Assembly (NCBI RefSeq): GCF_030271515.1
Contig: NZ_JASCXI010000003.1
Coordinates: forward strand, 1-64,000
Reading direction: 5' to 3'
Origin: Erythrobacter oryzae
Lineage (GTDB): Bacteria; Pseudomonadota; Alphaproteobacteria; Sphingomonadales; Sphingomonadaceae
DNA length: 64,000 nt
Positions 26,251 through 35,657 of this stretch are shown here, in pieces. The position numbers and the translations under genes are program-made. The notes below the pieces were generated by a model that was not told where the DNA came from, made no database searches, and worked only from the letters and a program-made list of their open reading frames with translations. Within the stretch, counting starts at the first letter, position 1. Each line of letters opens with the position of its first letter.

Positions 26251-26969
26251 AGCACGATCACGCCGGGTTCGGTTCGCCCGTCCCCTACGCCCCCTCGCGC
26301 GCCGAGGTCGAGGACCGCGTACGCCGCTTCCTGCCGCTGGTGCGCCGCACCGCCTGGCACATCAACGGGCGCGGGCGCGAGGGCCTCGAGATCGAGGATC
26401 TGGTGCAGGCCGGCATCCTTGCCCTCACCGAATGCGCCCAGCGCCACGCCGGGCCGACCGAGGACGGCTTTGCCGCCTATGCCAAGATCCGGGTGCGCGG
26501 CGCGATGCTGGATGAAGTGCGCCGCATCGCGCACGACAGCCGCACCGCGCGCGCCAAAAGATCGACCTACGAGCGGGCGCTCGCTTCGCTTCGCGGGACA
26601 TTGGGCCGCGAGCCGAGCCGCGCCGAACTCGCCCGCGCGCTGGAGGTGGATGACGCCGAACTGCTCGCCATCGAAGCCTCGGGGGTCAAGATGACCCCGA
26701 TCGAGGACGCCTATGACGAGACCAGCCTCGCCTTCGCCAGCGACGATCCCGATCCCTTCGAAGCCCTGTGCGCCAGCGAGGACCGCGAGCGGCTGATCGC
26801 GGCGATGGTGAAGCTGCCCGACCGGCTGAAGCTGGTGCTCCAGCTGTTCTTCGTCGAGGAACTCAACCTCACCGAAATCGCCGCGGTGCTCGAAGTCAGC
26901 GTGCCGCGGGTGCACCAGCTGCGGGCGAAGGCGCTGAAGGATTTGCGGGGGCTGCTGGAGGGGGAGTGA
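26247..26969 (+). CDS. fliA: Flagellar sigma factor FliA (sigma-28)
   Basis: 240 residues. Region 2 (LEIEDLVQAGILALTECAQR, RVRGAMLDEVRRI), region 3 (LGREPSRAELARALEV) and region 4 (NLTEIAAVLEVSVPRVHQLR) are all present as in FliA/WhiG. Co-transcribed with flhA, so under the sigma-54 promoter at 23036. Expected to direct fliC and flgM and to be held by FlgM. Confidence 0.96.
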   Translation: MKHDHAGFGSPVPYAPSRAEVEDRVRRFLPLVRRTAWHINGRGREGLEIEDLVQAGILALTECAQRHAGPTEDGFAAYAKIRVRGAMLDEVRRIAHDSRTARAKRSTYERALASLRGTLGREPSRAELARALEVDDAELLAIEASGVKMTPIEDAYDETSLAFASDDPDPFEALCASEDRERLIAAMVKLPDRLKLVLQLFFVEELNLTEIAAVLEVSVPRVHQLRAKALKDLRGLLEGE

Positions 26970-26985
26970 TCGCCTCCCTCAGCCT

Positions 26986-29900
26986 CTACCCCGCATCCCC
27001 GTCCGCATGGCCCCGGCCCTCGCTGGTCGTGCGCGCCGAGCCCGCCGCGCCGTTCGCGCCCTCGCCTTCCCAGAAATAGGGGCGGCGCTTGGCGTCTCCT
27101 GTGCCCACCTCGTTCATCGTCCGCGCATCATAGAGCCGCCCGCCGATCATCACCTTCTCGATGTTGTCCGAATTGGCGATGTCCTGCGACGGATCGTCCG
27201 AGAGGATCACGAGGTCGGCCAGCTTGCCCACCTCGATGCTGCCGATGTCCTTCGCCATCCCGAGCGATTGCGCGGGTACGATGGTGCCCGCCTTCAGCGC
27301 CTCGACCGGGCTCATTCCGCCGCGCACGAAGCTCCACAGCTCCCAATGCGCGCCGACGCCCGCCTGCTGGCCGTGGGCACCGATGCTGACCTTCACCCCG
27401 CGCTGCGCCAGTTTCCGCGCCTCGCGCGCGTTGTTGTCGTCGACGAAGGCCCACTCGGGCGCCTTGGTGCGCCGTGCGGTCTCGGCGAGCAGCATCTTGG
27501 GCGGCGTGTGGACCATGAGCGGGTTCTCCCACACATTGGTCGCCTGCCGCCAATAGGGATCGCCCGCGAGACCGCCATAGGTGACCACCAGCGTGGGCGT
27601 GTAGTTGGTGTTCGACTGGCTGAAGAATTGCAGCACGTCTTCGTAGAACACGTCGGCTGGGATATTGTGCTCGAGCGTCGAGTTGCCGTCCGCGGCGATG
27701 TTCATGTCCATCCCGAACAGCGAACCGCCCTCGGCGACGACCAGCATGTTCTCGGCCGCCGCAGCGCGCACCACCATCTGGCGCTGTTCGCGGCGGGGCT
27801 GGTTGTAGTTCTTGACCGAGATCCCCCCCTGCGCCTTGATCCGCCGCACATGGGCGAGTGCGTCCTCGTAGGAATCGATCCGCGCATACACGTCCGCCGC
27901 CTTGGCGCCGTAAATGATCTCGCCGGTCGAGAAGATGCGCGGTCCGAGCGTGAGCCCCGCGCGCTGGCGCTCGGCGGCGGCGAAGACGGTGCTCGCCTGC
28001 GAGGAGGGGTTGTGGACCGTCGTCACCCCCATCGCGAGGTCCTGCAGCAAGGCCCAGTTCTGCTGCGGGATCAGGTCGCCGACCCCGTAGGCCCCGTGCG
28101 CGTGGGCATCGACAAGTCCGGGCATAATGGTCTTGCCGCTGGCGTCGATCATCCGCGCGTCACCGGGCAGTTTGATCTTCACCACGGTCGCGTCATAGAC
28201 CCCGGTGATGCGGTCGCCCTCGATCACGATGAGGCCGTTCTCGATCACGCCCGCGTCATCGGCGGCAAGCCCCGGACGCATGGTCAGCACCCGCGCGCCG
28301 GTGATGACGGTGGTGCCGGTGGGCTTGGCCTTCTGCACGCTCACTTGCAGCGGAATGCCGGTGGTGGGCGGGGTGAAGGCGGGCGTCTTGTCGGCTTCCG
28401 CCTTGGGCGCATTGGCGAACAGCGCGGGGATGCTGGCGCTCTGGAGCGAAGGCCCGATCGACCAGAACAGCGTCTCGCCGCCATTGGCCCAGCCGAGATA
28501 GTCCGCGCCCCCGGTGCTGACCTTGGTGACGGGGAGCGATCCACCCTTCTCGCTGACGTCGACCGGCTTGCCGCCGGGCACCAGCGGCATGGCGAAGACC
28601 TCGTAGTTCTGGCGGAAGGCGATGGTGCGGCCATCGGGGGCGATGCGCAGGTCGTTGGCCAGATCGCCCTTGGCGTGGGTGCGCTTGGCTTCGCCGGCGA
28701 GGTCGGTCGAGACGAGTGCGAGGTTGCCGCCGTCGCGCGCCACCATGAACAGGCGGTCATTGCCCGCGCCCCATTGCGGGTTCGCCCCGTCGCGGGTGAC
28801 GAGCTTCGCCTCGCCTCCGGCAACCGGCATCACGTAAATGCCGGAGCCTTCCGAGAAATCGGGCGAGGTGAGGTAGCCGCCCTCGCGCTTTTCGAAGGCG
28901 ATCATGGTGCCGTCGGGCGAGAAGGCAAGGTTGCCGTAATGCCCCGGGCCGGTGAGGACGCGGCGGTTCTGGCCCTGCGCATCGGCGACAATGATCTCGC
29001 CGAGTGTGGCGTCGCTCCAGCGGACATAGGCGAGTTGGCTCCCGTCACGGCTGAAGGCGGGGAAGGCTTCGAGCACATCGGCGCTGTCACCCGTCAGCGG
29101 GGCGGGCGCGTCCTTGCCCTTGGCGGATTTGCTGTAGAGCCGCCCGAGGCTCTCGAACACCACCCGCGACCCGTCGGGCGAGAGCGTGGCGAAGCGCGGC
29201 ATGGTGGTGGTGAAGCTGTCGGGCGCGACGTCGATCACCGGGTGCGGGGCATCGGCCACCCCGCGGGTGTCCTTGACGCGGAAGGGTATCACCGCATGGC
29301 CCGATCCGTCGCGGCCCACGCGGTTCAGCTTGCCCCCGGCCCAGAACACGATGGCGCTCGAATCCGGCAGCCAGTCCATGTTGGGATAGACCCCGGTGAC
29401 CGCCCAGGTCTCCTGCACGTCGAGATCGAGCTTGCCGTAGATCATCCGCTCGCGGCCGCTGGCGATATCCTTGACCCACAGCTGGGTCTGGTCCTTGTCG
29501 CGCCGGACGAAAGCGATTTCCTTTCCGTCGGGCGAGGGCGCGGGGCGCACTGCGCCCCCGTAGCCGGAGACCGCGGTGGAGACTTCGCCGGTGGCGAGAT
29601 CGTGCTTCTCGATCGCGAAGATCCCCGCGTTCGAATCCTGCGCATATTCGAAGGTGTTTCCCGGCGTGGTGTTGCGGGTGTAGTAGATCGCGGAGCCATC
29701 GGGCGCGAAGACCGGCTCGCCCAGCTCCTTCTGGAGCCGCTCGTTGGCGCGCTCCACGACCTGCACCCCGCCCCCGCCGCTGACGTGGTAGAGCCACACC
29801 TCGCCCGTGCCGGCAGACCGCTCGGTGGTGTAGTGCTTCTTCGCCGCGATGAAGCGTCCGTCGGGCGACCATGCGGGTTGGTTCAGCAGGCGGAAGTCCT

Positions 29901-30306
29901 CCTTCGTCACCTGCCGCTTGTCGGTGCCGTCGGCGTTCATCACCCAGATATTGTCCCCGCCGCCGCGGTCCGAGGTGAAGGCGATGCGCGTCCCATCGGG
30001 CGAGAAGCGCGGCTGCACGTCCCACGACAGGCCCTCGCTGATGCGCTTGGGAGTCCCGCCCTCGATCGGCAGGGTGTAGATGTCGCCGAGCAGGGTGAAG
30101 GCGATGGTCTTGCCGTCGGGCGCGACGTCGACATCCATCCAGGTGCCCTCGTCGGTGTTGATCGCGACCTGCTTGATCGTCGCACCCTTGGGCGCCTCGA
30201 CGCTCCACTTCTCGTCGGCCTTGGCGTCCTTCTTGGCGGGGGCGGCGGCGAGCGGCGTGGCAACGATAGCGGCGCCTGCAAGCAGGGCGGCGGCGAGAAT
30301 GCGCAT
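26986..30306 (-). CDS. Secreted PD40 beta-propeller / amidohydrolase fusion
   Basis: 1106 residues with a signal peptide (MRILAAALLAGAAIVATPLA). Residues about 40-620 contain TolB/PD40-type repeats (FSPDGTRIAFTSDRGG, WSPDGRFIAAKKH, FSRDGSQLAYVRWSD). The C-terminal ~400 residues are a metal-dependent amidohydrolase with the metal-binding motif MPGLVDAHAHGAYG near residue 735 and the ending GKLADLVILSDDP. This tricorn-like propeller plus hydrolase is a known family in Sphingomonadales and Xanthomonadales; substrate unknown, perhaps peptides or cyclic amides. RBS GGGAG 7 bases before the start. Ends convergent with fliA. Confidence 0.9.
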   Translation of the reverse strand: MRILAAALLAGAAIVATPLAAAPAKKDAKADEKWSVEAPKGATIKQVAINTDEGTWMDVDVAPDGKTIAFTLLGDIYTLPIEGGTPKRISEGLSWDVQPRFSPDGTRIAFTSDRGGGDNIWVMNADGTDKRQVTKEDFRLLNQPAWSPDGRFIAAKKHYTTERSAGTGEVWLYHVSGGGGVQVVERANERLQKELGEPVFAPDGSAIYYTRNTTPGNTFEYAQDSNAGIFAIEKHDLATGEVSTAVSGYGGAVRPAPSPDGKEIAFVRRDKDQTQLWVKDIASGRERMIYGKLDLDVQETWAVTGVYPNMDWLPDSSAIVFWAGGKLNRVGRDGSGHAVIPFRVKDTRGVADAPHPVIDVAPDSFTTTMPRFATLSPDGSRVVFESLGRLYSKSAKGKDAPAPLTGDSADVLEAFPAFSRDGSQLAYVRWSDATLGEIIVADAQGQNRRVLTGPGHYGNLAFSPDGTMIAFEKREGGYLTSPDFSEGSGIYVMPVAGGEAKLVTRDGANPQWGAGNDRLFMVARDGGNLALVSTDLAGEAKRTHAKGDLANDLRIAPDGRTIAFRQNYEVFAMPLVPGGKPVDVSEKGGSLPVTKVSTGGADYLGWANGGETLFWSIGPSLQSASIPALFANAPKAEADKTPAFTPPTTGIPLQVSVQKAKPTGTTVITGARVLTMRPGLAADDAGVIENGLIVIEGDRITGVYDATVVKIKLPGDARMIDASGKTIMPGLVDAHAHGAYGVGDLIPQQNWALLQDLAMGVTTVHNPSSQASTVFAAAERQRAGLTLGPRIFSTGEIIYGAKAADVYARIDSYEDALAHVRRIKAQGGISVKNYNQPRREQRQMVVRAAAAENMLVVAEGGSLFGMDMNIAADGNSTLEHNIPADVFYEDVLQFFSQSNTNYTPTLVVTYGGLAGDPYWRQATNVWENPLMVHTPPKMLLAETARRTKAPEWAFVDDNNAREARKLAQRGVKVSIGAHGQQAGVGAHWELWSFVRGGMSPVEALKAGTIVPAQSLGMAKDIGSIEVGKLADLVILSDDPSQDIANSDNIEKVMIGGRLYDARTMNEVGTGDAKRRPYFWEGEGANGAAGSARTTSEGRGHADGDAG

Positions 30307-30413
30307 GGAAAGTCTCCCTCTGTCGGCGCGGGAGACTAGCGGCGCGCAAGGATATTGCTAGGGGCGGCAATGCCGTTGGTCGATTACGGTCGGCGGCTCA
30401 GGGGGACACGCGG

Positions 30414-31376
30414 ATGCTGCAACGGATCACCAACAACTTCGCCGCGCTGACGCTGGGCGGCGTGGCGCTCGCGTGGTTCTATCCACCCGCCTTCACCTGG
30501 ATGACCGACGGCAGCATCCGCTTTGCCGGACAGCCGCTGCTGAGCCTCGCGCTGGGCGTCATCATGCTCGCCATGGGCCTGACGCTGACCTTCGAGGATT
30601 ATCGCGGGCTCCTCAATATGCCGCGCGCCTTTGTCGCCGGTGTGGCGCTGCAATATACGGTGATGCCGCTCTCGGGCTTTGCGGTGGCCAAGGTGCTGGG
30701 GCTGGAGCCGGGGCTGGCGGTGGGTCTGATCCTCGTGGCCTGCTGCCCAGGGGGCACCGCCTCGAACATCGTGACCTACATCGCGCGCGGGCACGTGGCG
30801 CTGTCGGTGGCGATGACGATGGCCTCGACTCTCGCCGCCGTGGTGCTGACCCCGCTGCTGACCGGGTGGCTGGCGGGGGCCTATGTCGAGATCGACCGGC
30901 TGAACCTGCTGGTGAACATGGTGGGCGTTGTGCTGGTGCCGGTGGTCTTGGGCACCCTGCTCAACCGCCTGTTCCCGCGCGCCGCAGAGGCGGTGAACGG
31001 GGTGCTGCCTTTGGTCGCCATCGTGCTGGTGATCCTGATCGTGGGCGGGATCGTCGGCGGATCCAAGGCGCAGATCATGGAGCATGCGGGCGTGCTGCTG
31101 CTGGCGACCTTCTTGCTCCATTCGCTGGGCTTCGGTCTGGGCTACCTGTTGTCGCGCGTGCTGGGGCTGGCCGAGGTCGAGGCGCGCACGATCAGCATCG
31201 AGGTGGGGATGCAGAATTCGGGCCTCGGCTCGGGCCTCGCGAAGACCCCCGCCTTCGCCGCGCAATTCGCCGATGCAACGCAGGCCGCCCTCGCCCCGGT
31301 TCCCGCCGCCATCTCGGCGGTGTGGCACGTGCTGATCGGGAGCCTGCTCGCGGGGATCTGGCGGCGGCGGAGCTAG
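30414..31376 (+). CDS. Bile acid:sodium symporter family transporter
   Basis: 320 residues, nearly all hydrophobic, with about nine or ten membrane helices. Family motifs: MGLTLTFEDYRGLLNMPRAF (helix 2 region), LVACCPGGTASNIVTYIARG (sodium-site crossing segment), ISIEVGMQNSGLGSGLAKTP. BASS-family proteins import organic anions; the bacterial members include pantoate and pyruvate carriers, so the substrate cannot be assigned. RBS GGGGG upstream. Divergent from the amidohydrolase and convergent with the acyl-CoA dehydrogenase (7-base gap). Confidence 0.92.
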   Translation: MLQRITNNFAALTLGGVALAWFYPPAFTWMTDGSIRFAGQPLLSLALGVIMLAMGLTLTFEDYRGLLNMPRAFVAGVALQYTVMPLSGFAVAKVLGLEPGLAVGLILVACCPGGTASNIVTYIARGHVALSVAMTMASTLAAVVLTPLLTGWLAGAYVEIDRLNLLVNMVGVVLVPVVLGTLLNRLFPRAAEAVNGVLPLVAIVLVILIVGGIVGGSKAQIMEHAGVLLLATFLLHSLGFGLGYLLSRVLGLAEVEARTISIEVGMQNSGLGSGLAKTPAFAAQFADATQAALAPVPAAISAVWHVLIGSLLAGIWRRRS

Positions 31377-31383
31377 CCGAACC

Positions 31384-32670
31384 TCAGGAAAACTGGCCCC
31401 GCTTCGGCCCGAGATAGCCGAACAGATAAGCGCCCACTTTCCGCATCTGGATTTCCTCCGAGCCCTCGGTAATCCGATAGCGGCGGTGGTGGCGGTAGAT
31501 GTGCTCGAAGGGCTTGTGGCGCGAATAGCCGATGCCGCCGTGGACCTGCATGGCGCGGTCCGCCGCCTCGCACACCAGCCGGTTTGCCCAGTAATTACAC
31601 ATCGAGACCTTGTCCGAGATGGTCCGCTCGATCGCCTCGTGGGGCATGTTGTCCATCTCCCACGCGGTCTTGAAGATGAGGAGCCGCAGCATTTCCGCCT
31701 GCGTCGCCAACTCCACCAAGGGGAACTGGATCGCCTGATTGCGCGCCAGCTCCTCGCCGAAGGGCTTGCGCTCGCGGGCGTATTTCACGCTTTCATCAAT
31801 GCAATAGAGCGCCGCGCCGCAGGATGAGGCCGCCTGCCGGATGCGGTTCTGGTGGACGAAGCTCTGCGCCAGCGCGAGGCCGCGGCCTTCCACGCCGAGG
31901 ATCGCGCTGTCGGGCACCCACACGTTGGTGACGCTGAGGCGCGGGTGGTCGGTGGGCATGTTGAAGGTCCACATCCACTCTTCGATCTGGAGGCCGGGGG
32001 TGGGGTTGGGGACGAGGAAGCAGGTGATCCCGCTTGCGTCCCCCGCCTCGCCGGCCGTGCGCGCGAACATCGCGCAGTGGGTGGCGACGTGCATGCCGGT
32101 GATCCACATCTTCTCGCCGTTGATCAGCCAGCCATCGACCCCGTCGCGGGTTTGGCGGACGGCGTGAGTCTCCATGTGCGTGGCGTCGGAGCCGTGGTGC
32201 GGTTCGGTCAGCCCGAAAGCGACGCGCCGCGTGCGTTCAAACCCGCCGAGGATGAATTCCTGCTTCTGCTCCTCGGTGCCCCACTGGTCGAACATGGCGA
32301 CGAAGGGGAAGTTGCCGACGATGCTGTGCTCGTTCTGCAAGTCATTGTGCAGCCCGAGGCCCTGCCTCGCAAAATGCTCGCGGATCACCGCCATCCAGAG
32401 GTTGCTGCCGTCCTTCCCGCCATAGCGCTTGGGGGCGGAGAAGCGCCAATGCCCGGCCTTGTCGGCGCGGCGGGTGGCCTCTTTCAGAAGCTCCTCCCAC
32501 TCGTGCCGCGGCAACCCGCCCGCCTCGAAATCCGTGCGCGCATATTCGCGGCGGTGGTCGAAGAAGCGGATGTTGTCGTCTTGCTGTTCGAGCGGCTTGA
32601 TCTCGGCGGCGATGAAGGCGTCGAGTTCGGCGAGATAGGCTTGCAGGTCGGGGGGAAGCGCGAAGTCCAT
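31384..32670 (-). CDS. Acyl-CoA dehydrogenase, ACAD11/LvaC-like
   Basis: 428 residues from the ATG at 32670, which has AGAGGA upstream; the open frame extends 30 codons further without a ribosome site. FAD-dependent acyl-CoA dehydrogenase fold: FGLTEPHHGSDATHMETHAV, INGEKMWITGMHVATHC, the C-terminal MQVHGGIGYSRHKPFEHIYR. It lies 4 bases behind an APH-type kinase fused to a DUF6285-like domain, the partner set known from levulinate and 4-hydroxyacid catabolism (LvaA/B/C) and from mammalian ACAD10/11, where the kinase phosphorylates the 4-hydroxy group and the dehydrogenase removes it. That role here is inference. Confidence 0.9.
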   Translation of the reverse strand: MDFALPPDLQAYLAELDAFIAAEIKPLEQQDDNIRFFDHRREYARTDFEAGGLPRHEWEELLKEATRRADKAGHWRFSAPKRYGGKDGSNLWMAVIREHFARQGLGLHNDLQNEHSIVGNFPFVAMFDQWGTEEQKQEFILGGFERTRRVAFGLTEPHHGSDATHMETHAVRQTRDGVDGWLINGEKMWITGMHVATHCAMFARTAGEAGDASGITCFLVPNPTPGLQIEEWMWTFNMPTDHPRLSVTNVWVPDSAILGVEGRGLALAQSFVHQNRIRQAASSCGAALYCIDESVKYARERKPFGEELARNQAIQFPLVELATQAEMLRLLIFKTAWEMDNMPHEAIERTISDKVSMCNYWANRLVCEAADRAMQVHGGIGYSRHKPFEHIYRHHRRYRITEGSEEIQMRKVGAYLFGYLGPKRGQFS

Positions 32671-32674
32671 GCGG

Positions 32675-34033
32675 CTATTCCTCTTTAAGCCACTTTTTTC
32701 GAGCGGCCGAGAATGCGGGATATTTGGGCGAGTCTGCTCGCACCTTTTCGAGTGCCGCAAATCGTAGGCTTTGCAGCAGATCCTTGTCCGCTAGCGTTTT
32801 CGCGCCCGAAAGGATGTCCGCAGCAAGTTCGTCGGAGCAGCCCAGCCACTGAAAATCGTACTCTGAGTGGTATTCCCGCTCGAGAATGCCGAGCGCGTTA
32901 CGGGCCACCGCCAGCTGAAACCGATCGTGCCCCGAAAGCTTGTCCTTCAGCGTGGCAAGCCATTCAGACACAGCAACCGCGATCTCCGAGGCGCTAGCCT
33001 CCCCCATGGGTTCGAAGCGTTCGTCGGCGGAGCTCGACGGCACCCATCCGCGACGCTTGGCGCGCGGGGCTTCGCCCTCCAGCAGCAGCAGCAGGTCGAG
33101 TTCTTGCTCGCTCGTCCGGCGCGAGATGACCACGCGTTCGAGCATCCGGTCCGCGCCCGAGCGCCATTGGGCGGCCATCTTGAGGCAGCCCAAGGCCCAC
33201 CACACGGTGCGGTAGATCGTCCAAAAGCGGAAGCGTGCGGGGTCGATGCTGACCCCCGCCTCGGCCTCATAGGCGGCGATGTAATCTTCGATGCTCCCCA
33301 GCCCCAGCGCGGGACGGTCGTAGCGGGCGAAGCGCCACACCGCCATGCAGCCGAAGGCGAGGTCCTCGTGGGGGTCGCCGAAATGGGCGATTTCCCAGTC
33401 GAGCACGCCGGTCAACGCCGAGCCTTCGACCAGCAGATTGCCCATGCGGTAATCGCCGTGGTTGAGCACGGGCTCGACTTCAGGCGGGCAGTTGTCCTCC
33501 AGCCACTTGAGGCCGAGCGCGATGATCGGGCGATCCCCGCCTGCGTCCATGAACTGCTGTTTGAGGTCGGCGATGGCGGCGCGGTAGTCCATCACCGGCA
33601 CGCCCTCGGGCACGTCGCCCTGCCGCAAGCGGTGAATGCGCGCGAGGTCGACGGCGATGCCGCGCAGCAGCCCGTCGGGGTCGTCGCAGGCCAGAATGAC
33701 CTTGGGATCGGCTGTCCCCGGCAGCGCGCGCATGACGAACCCGCTCCCGAGCCCGTCAGCCTCCTCCAGCACCGCCACCACTTCCGGCGCGGTCACGCCC
33801 TTGGCGCGGGCCGCCTCGATCAGCGCGGCCTCGGTGGCATGCCCGTAAGGCCGCCCTTCCATAAAGGCGAGGCTCGGCGCGCGGCGCAGAACATAGTCGG
33901 AGCCGCCAGCAGAAAACCGCCAGCTCTCCATCACCGCCCCGCCCGTCAGACGCTGCGGCTCCGACGACAAAGCGCCGAGACCGGCGCGGGCACAGACCCG
34001 CGCCAGCCCGGCGCTCAATTCGTCAGCCGTCAT
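32675..34033 (-). CDS. APH-family kinase fused to DUF6285 (LvaA-LvaB-like)
   Basis: 452 residues (a GTG two codons upstream is possible; no clear ribosome site). Residues 1-330 are an aminoglycoside-phosphotransferase-type kinase with the catalytic loop HGDYRMGNLLVEG near 191 and the metal-binding LDWEIAHFGDP near 215. After a linker, residues about 345-452 (EIAVAVSEWLATLKDKL, FQLAVARNALGILEREY) match the small LvaB/DUF6285 protein that is normally a separate gene next to LvaA. In Pseudomonas the pair phosphorylates 4-hydroxyacyl-CoA. Directly upstream of the acyl-CoA dehydrogenase and 9 bases behind an aldehyde dehydrogenase. Confidence 0.85.
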   Translation of the reverse strand: MTADELSAGLARVCARAGLGALSSEPQRLTGGAVMESWRFSAGGSDYVLRRAPSLAFMEGRPYGHATEAALIEAARAKGVTAPEVVAVLEEADGLGSGFVMRALPGTADPKVILACDDPDGLLRGIAVDLARIHRLRQGDVPEGVPVMDYRAAIADLKQQFMDAGGDRPIIALGLKWLEDNCPPEVEPVLNHGDYRMGNLLVEGSALTGVLDWEIAHFGDPHEDLAFGCMAVWRFARYDRPALGLGSIEDYIAAYEAEAGVSIDPARFRFWTIYRTVWWALGCLKMAAQWRSGADRMLERVVISRRTSEQELDLLLLLEGEAPRAKRRGWVPSSSADERFEPMGEASASEIAVAVSEWLATLKDKLSGHDRFQLAVARNALGILEREYHSEYDFQWLGCSDELAADILSGAKTLADKDLLQSLRFAALEKVRADSPKYPAFSAARKKWLKEE

Positions 34034-34042
34034 CCCCACGGA

Positions 34043-35470
34043 TCAGGCGGGGACGTTGTCCTTCTTCACGGTGATCACCTGTGCGTAGGTGAACTCCTTC
34101 AGGCCTTCCTTGCCATATTCGGCGCCGAAGCCCGACTGCTTGTGCCCTCCGAAGGGCGCGAAGGGCGAGAGGTGGAGGTATTCGTTGACCCACACCGTGC
34201 CGGTTTCGAGCTGCTCGGCGATCTCCACGCCCTTCTCCGGATTGCCCGTCCACACCGCACCGGCGAGGCCGTAATCCGAGTTGTTGGCGCGCTGGATGAC
34301 CTCCTCCTCGGTCGAGAACTTCATCAGCGGCATGACCGGGCCGAACTGCTCCTCGGCGACGATCCGCGCGTCTTCGGGCGGGTTGTCGAGGATGGTCAGC
34401 GGCACGAAATAGCCGGTGCCGCTCGGGTCCACGTTCCCGCCGAGCAGGAACTTGTAGCCGTTCGACTTGGCATCCTCGATCAGCTCGAGCACGCGGTCAT
34501 ACTGCTTCTTGTTCTGGATCGGGCCGACGCCGGTGCCCTGCTGGCTGCCGTCGCCGACCTTCACGGTCTTGGCATATTCGACGATCGCGGCGCTGAGTTC
34601 ATCATAGATGTCCTCGTGGATATAGACGCGCTTGGCGGCGACGCAGATCTGCCCGGCATTCGAGAAGCTCGACCAGAACAGCTGTTCGGCGACCTTCTTG
34701 GGGTCCGCATCGGGGAGCACGATCGAGGCATCGTTGCCCCCAAGCTCCAGCGTGATGCGCTTGAGGTCGGCGCTGGCGCCTTCCATGATCTTCTTGCCGG
34801 TCGCGGTCGAGCCGGTGAAGGTGATCTTGTCGATATCGGGGTGGCTGGTCATCAGCGGGCCGAGATCGTCCTCGCCGGTGATGATGTTGACCACGCCCGG
34901 CGGCACCTTGTCGGCGATCAGCTCGGCGATGCGCAGGGTGGTCAGCGGGGTGAAGGGCGAGGGCTTCAGGACGATGGTGCAGCCCGAGAGCATCGCGGGC
35001 GCGATCTTCTGGATCGCCATCATCACCGGGAAGTTCCACGGCACGATCCCGGCGACCACGCCCACCGGCACGCGGCGGGTGCGGCTGAGGCGGGTGTCGC
35101 TGTCCTCGTTGATCTCGTCATCCAGGCTGAGCGTGGACTGCGCCGCGCTCATTCCGGCCGCGCCGTAGATCTCGCCGCGCGCCTGATCGTGGGGCTTGCC
35201 CTGTTCGCTGGTGAGCAGGCGGTAGAGTTCCTCCGCATTCGCCTTGATCGCGCCAGAGATCGCCATGATCGCGGCGCGGCGTTCCTCGATGGGGGTGTTC
35301 TTCCAGGTCTTGAACGCGGCGCGCGCGGCGGCGACCGCACGGTCGAGCTCGGCCTTGCCGCAAGCGGGGACCTGGCCGATGACCTGCTCGTTGGCGGGGT
35401 TCACCACGTCGAGCCAGCGGTCGGTCGCGACCATCTCGCCGCCGATAAGGTTCTTGTACTGGGTGACCAT
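34043..35470 (-). CDS. NAD(P)-dependent aldehyde dehydrogenase
   Basis: 475 residues. Start at 35470 has AGAGGA 8 bases upstream; the open frame reaches further but lacks one. ALDH motifs: IVPWNFPVMMAIQKIAPAML, FTGSTATGKKIM, catalytic Glu in TLELGGNDAS (about 242) and catalytic Cys in NAGQICVAAKR (about 275). First gene of the three-gene unit with the kinase and acyl-CoA dehydrogenase; it may oxidise an aldehyde feeding that pathway. Substrate not predictable from sequence alone. Confidence 0.93.
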   Translation of the reverse strand: MVTQYKNLIGGEMVATDRWLDVVNPANEQVIGQVPACGKAELDRAVAAARAAFKTWKNTPIEERRAAIMAISGAIKANAEELYRLLTSEQGKPHDQARGEIYGAAGMSAAQSTLSLDDEINEDSDTRLSRTRRVPVGVVAGIVPWNFPVMMAIQKIAPAMLSGCTIVLKPSPFTPLTTLRIAELIADKVPPGVVNIITGEDDLGPLMTSHPDIDKITFTGSTATGKKIMEGASADLKRITLELGGNDASIVLPDADPKKVAEQLFWSSFSNAGQICVAAKRVYIHEDIYDELSAAIVEYAKTVKVGDGSQQGTGVGPIQNKKQYDRVLELIEDAKSNGYKFLLGGNVDPSGTGYFVPLTILDNPPEDARIVAEEQFGPVMPLMKFSTEEEVIQRANNSDYGLAGAVWTGNPEKGVEIAEQLETGTVWVNEYLHLSPFAPFGGHKQSGFGAEYGKEGLKEFTYAQVITVKKDNVPA

Positions 35471-35657
35471 GCTTTGTCCTCTCTTGCGAATGGGGGAGTC
35501 GTCTCTCTCTGCCCAAGGTTGGCGCGTTGCATTGAAAAACGCAATCGCTGCTTTGAAGGCAAAGCTAGCGCGGCAGACGGCTGCAATCACCTGACGATTG
35601 CGCTACGCCGCAGCCGTCCTATGTGAGGCATCCGGCTTGACGACGAGAGGACCCGCG

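Noticed and set aside
27007..30339. Plus-strand open frame of 1110 codons opposite the amidohydrolase.
   Set aside because: Same reason: mirror frame of a real gene, composition biased to Arg/Asp/Val/Gly, no motif.
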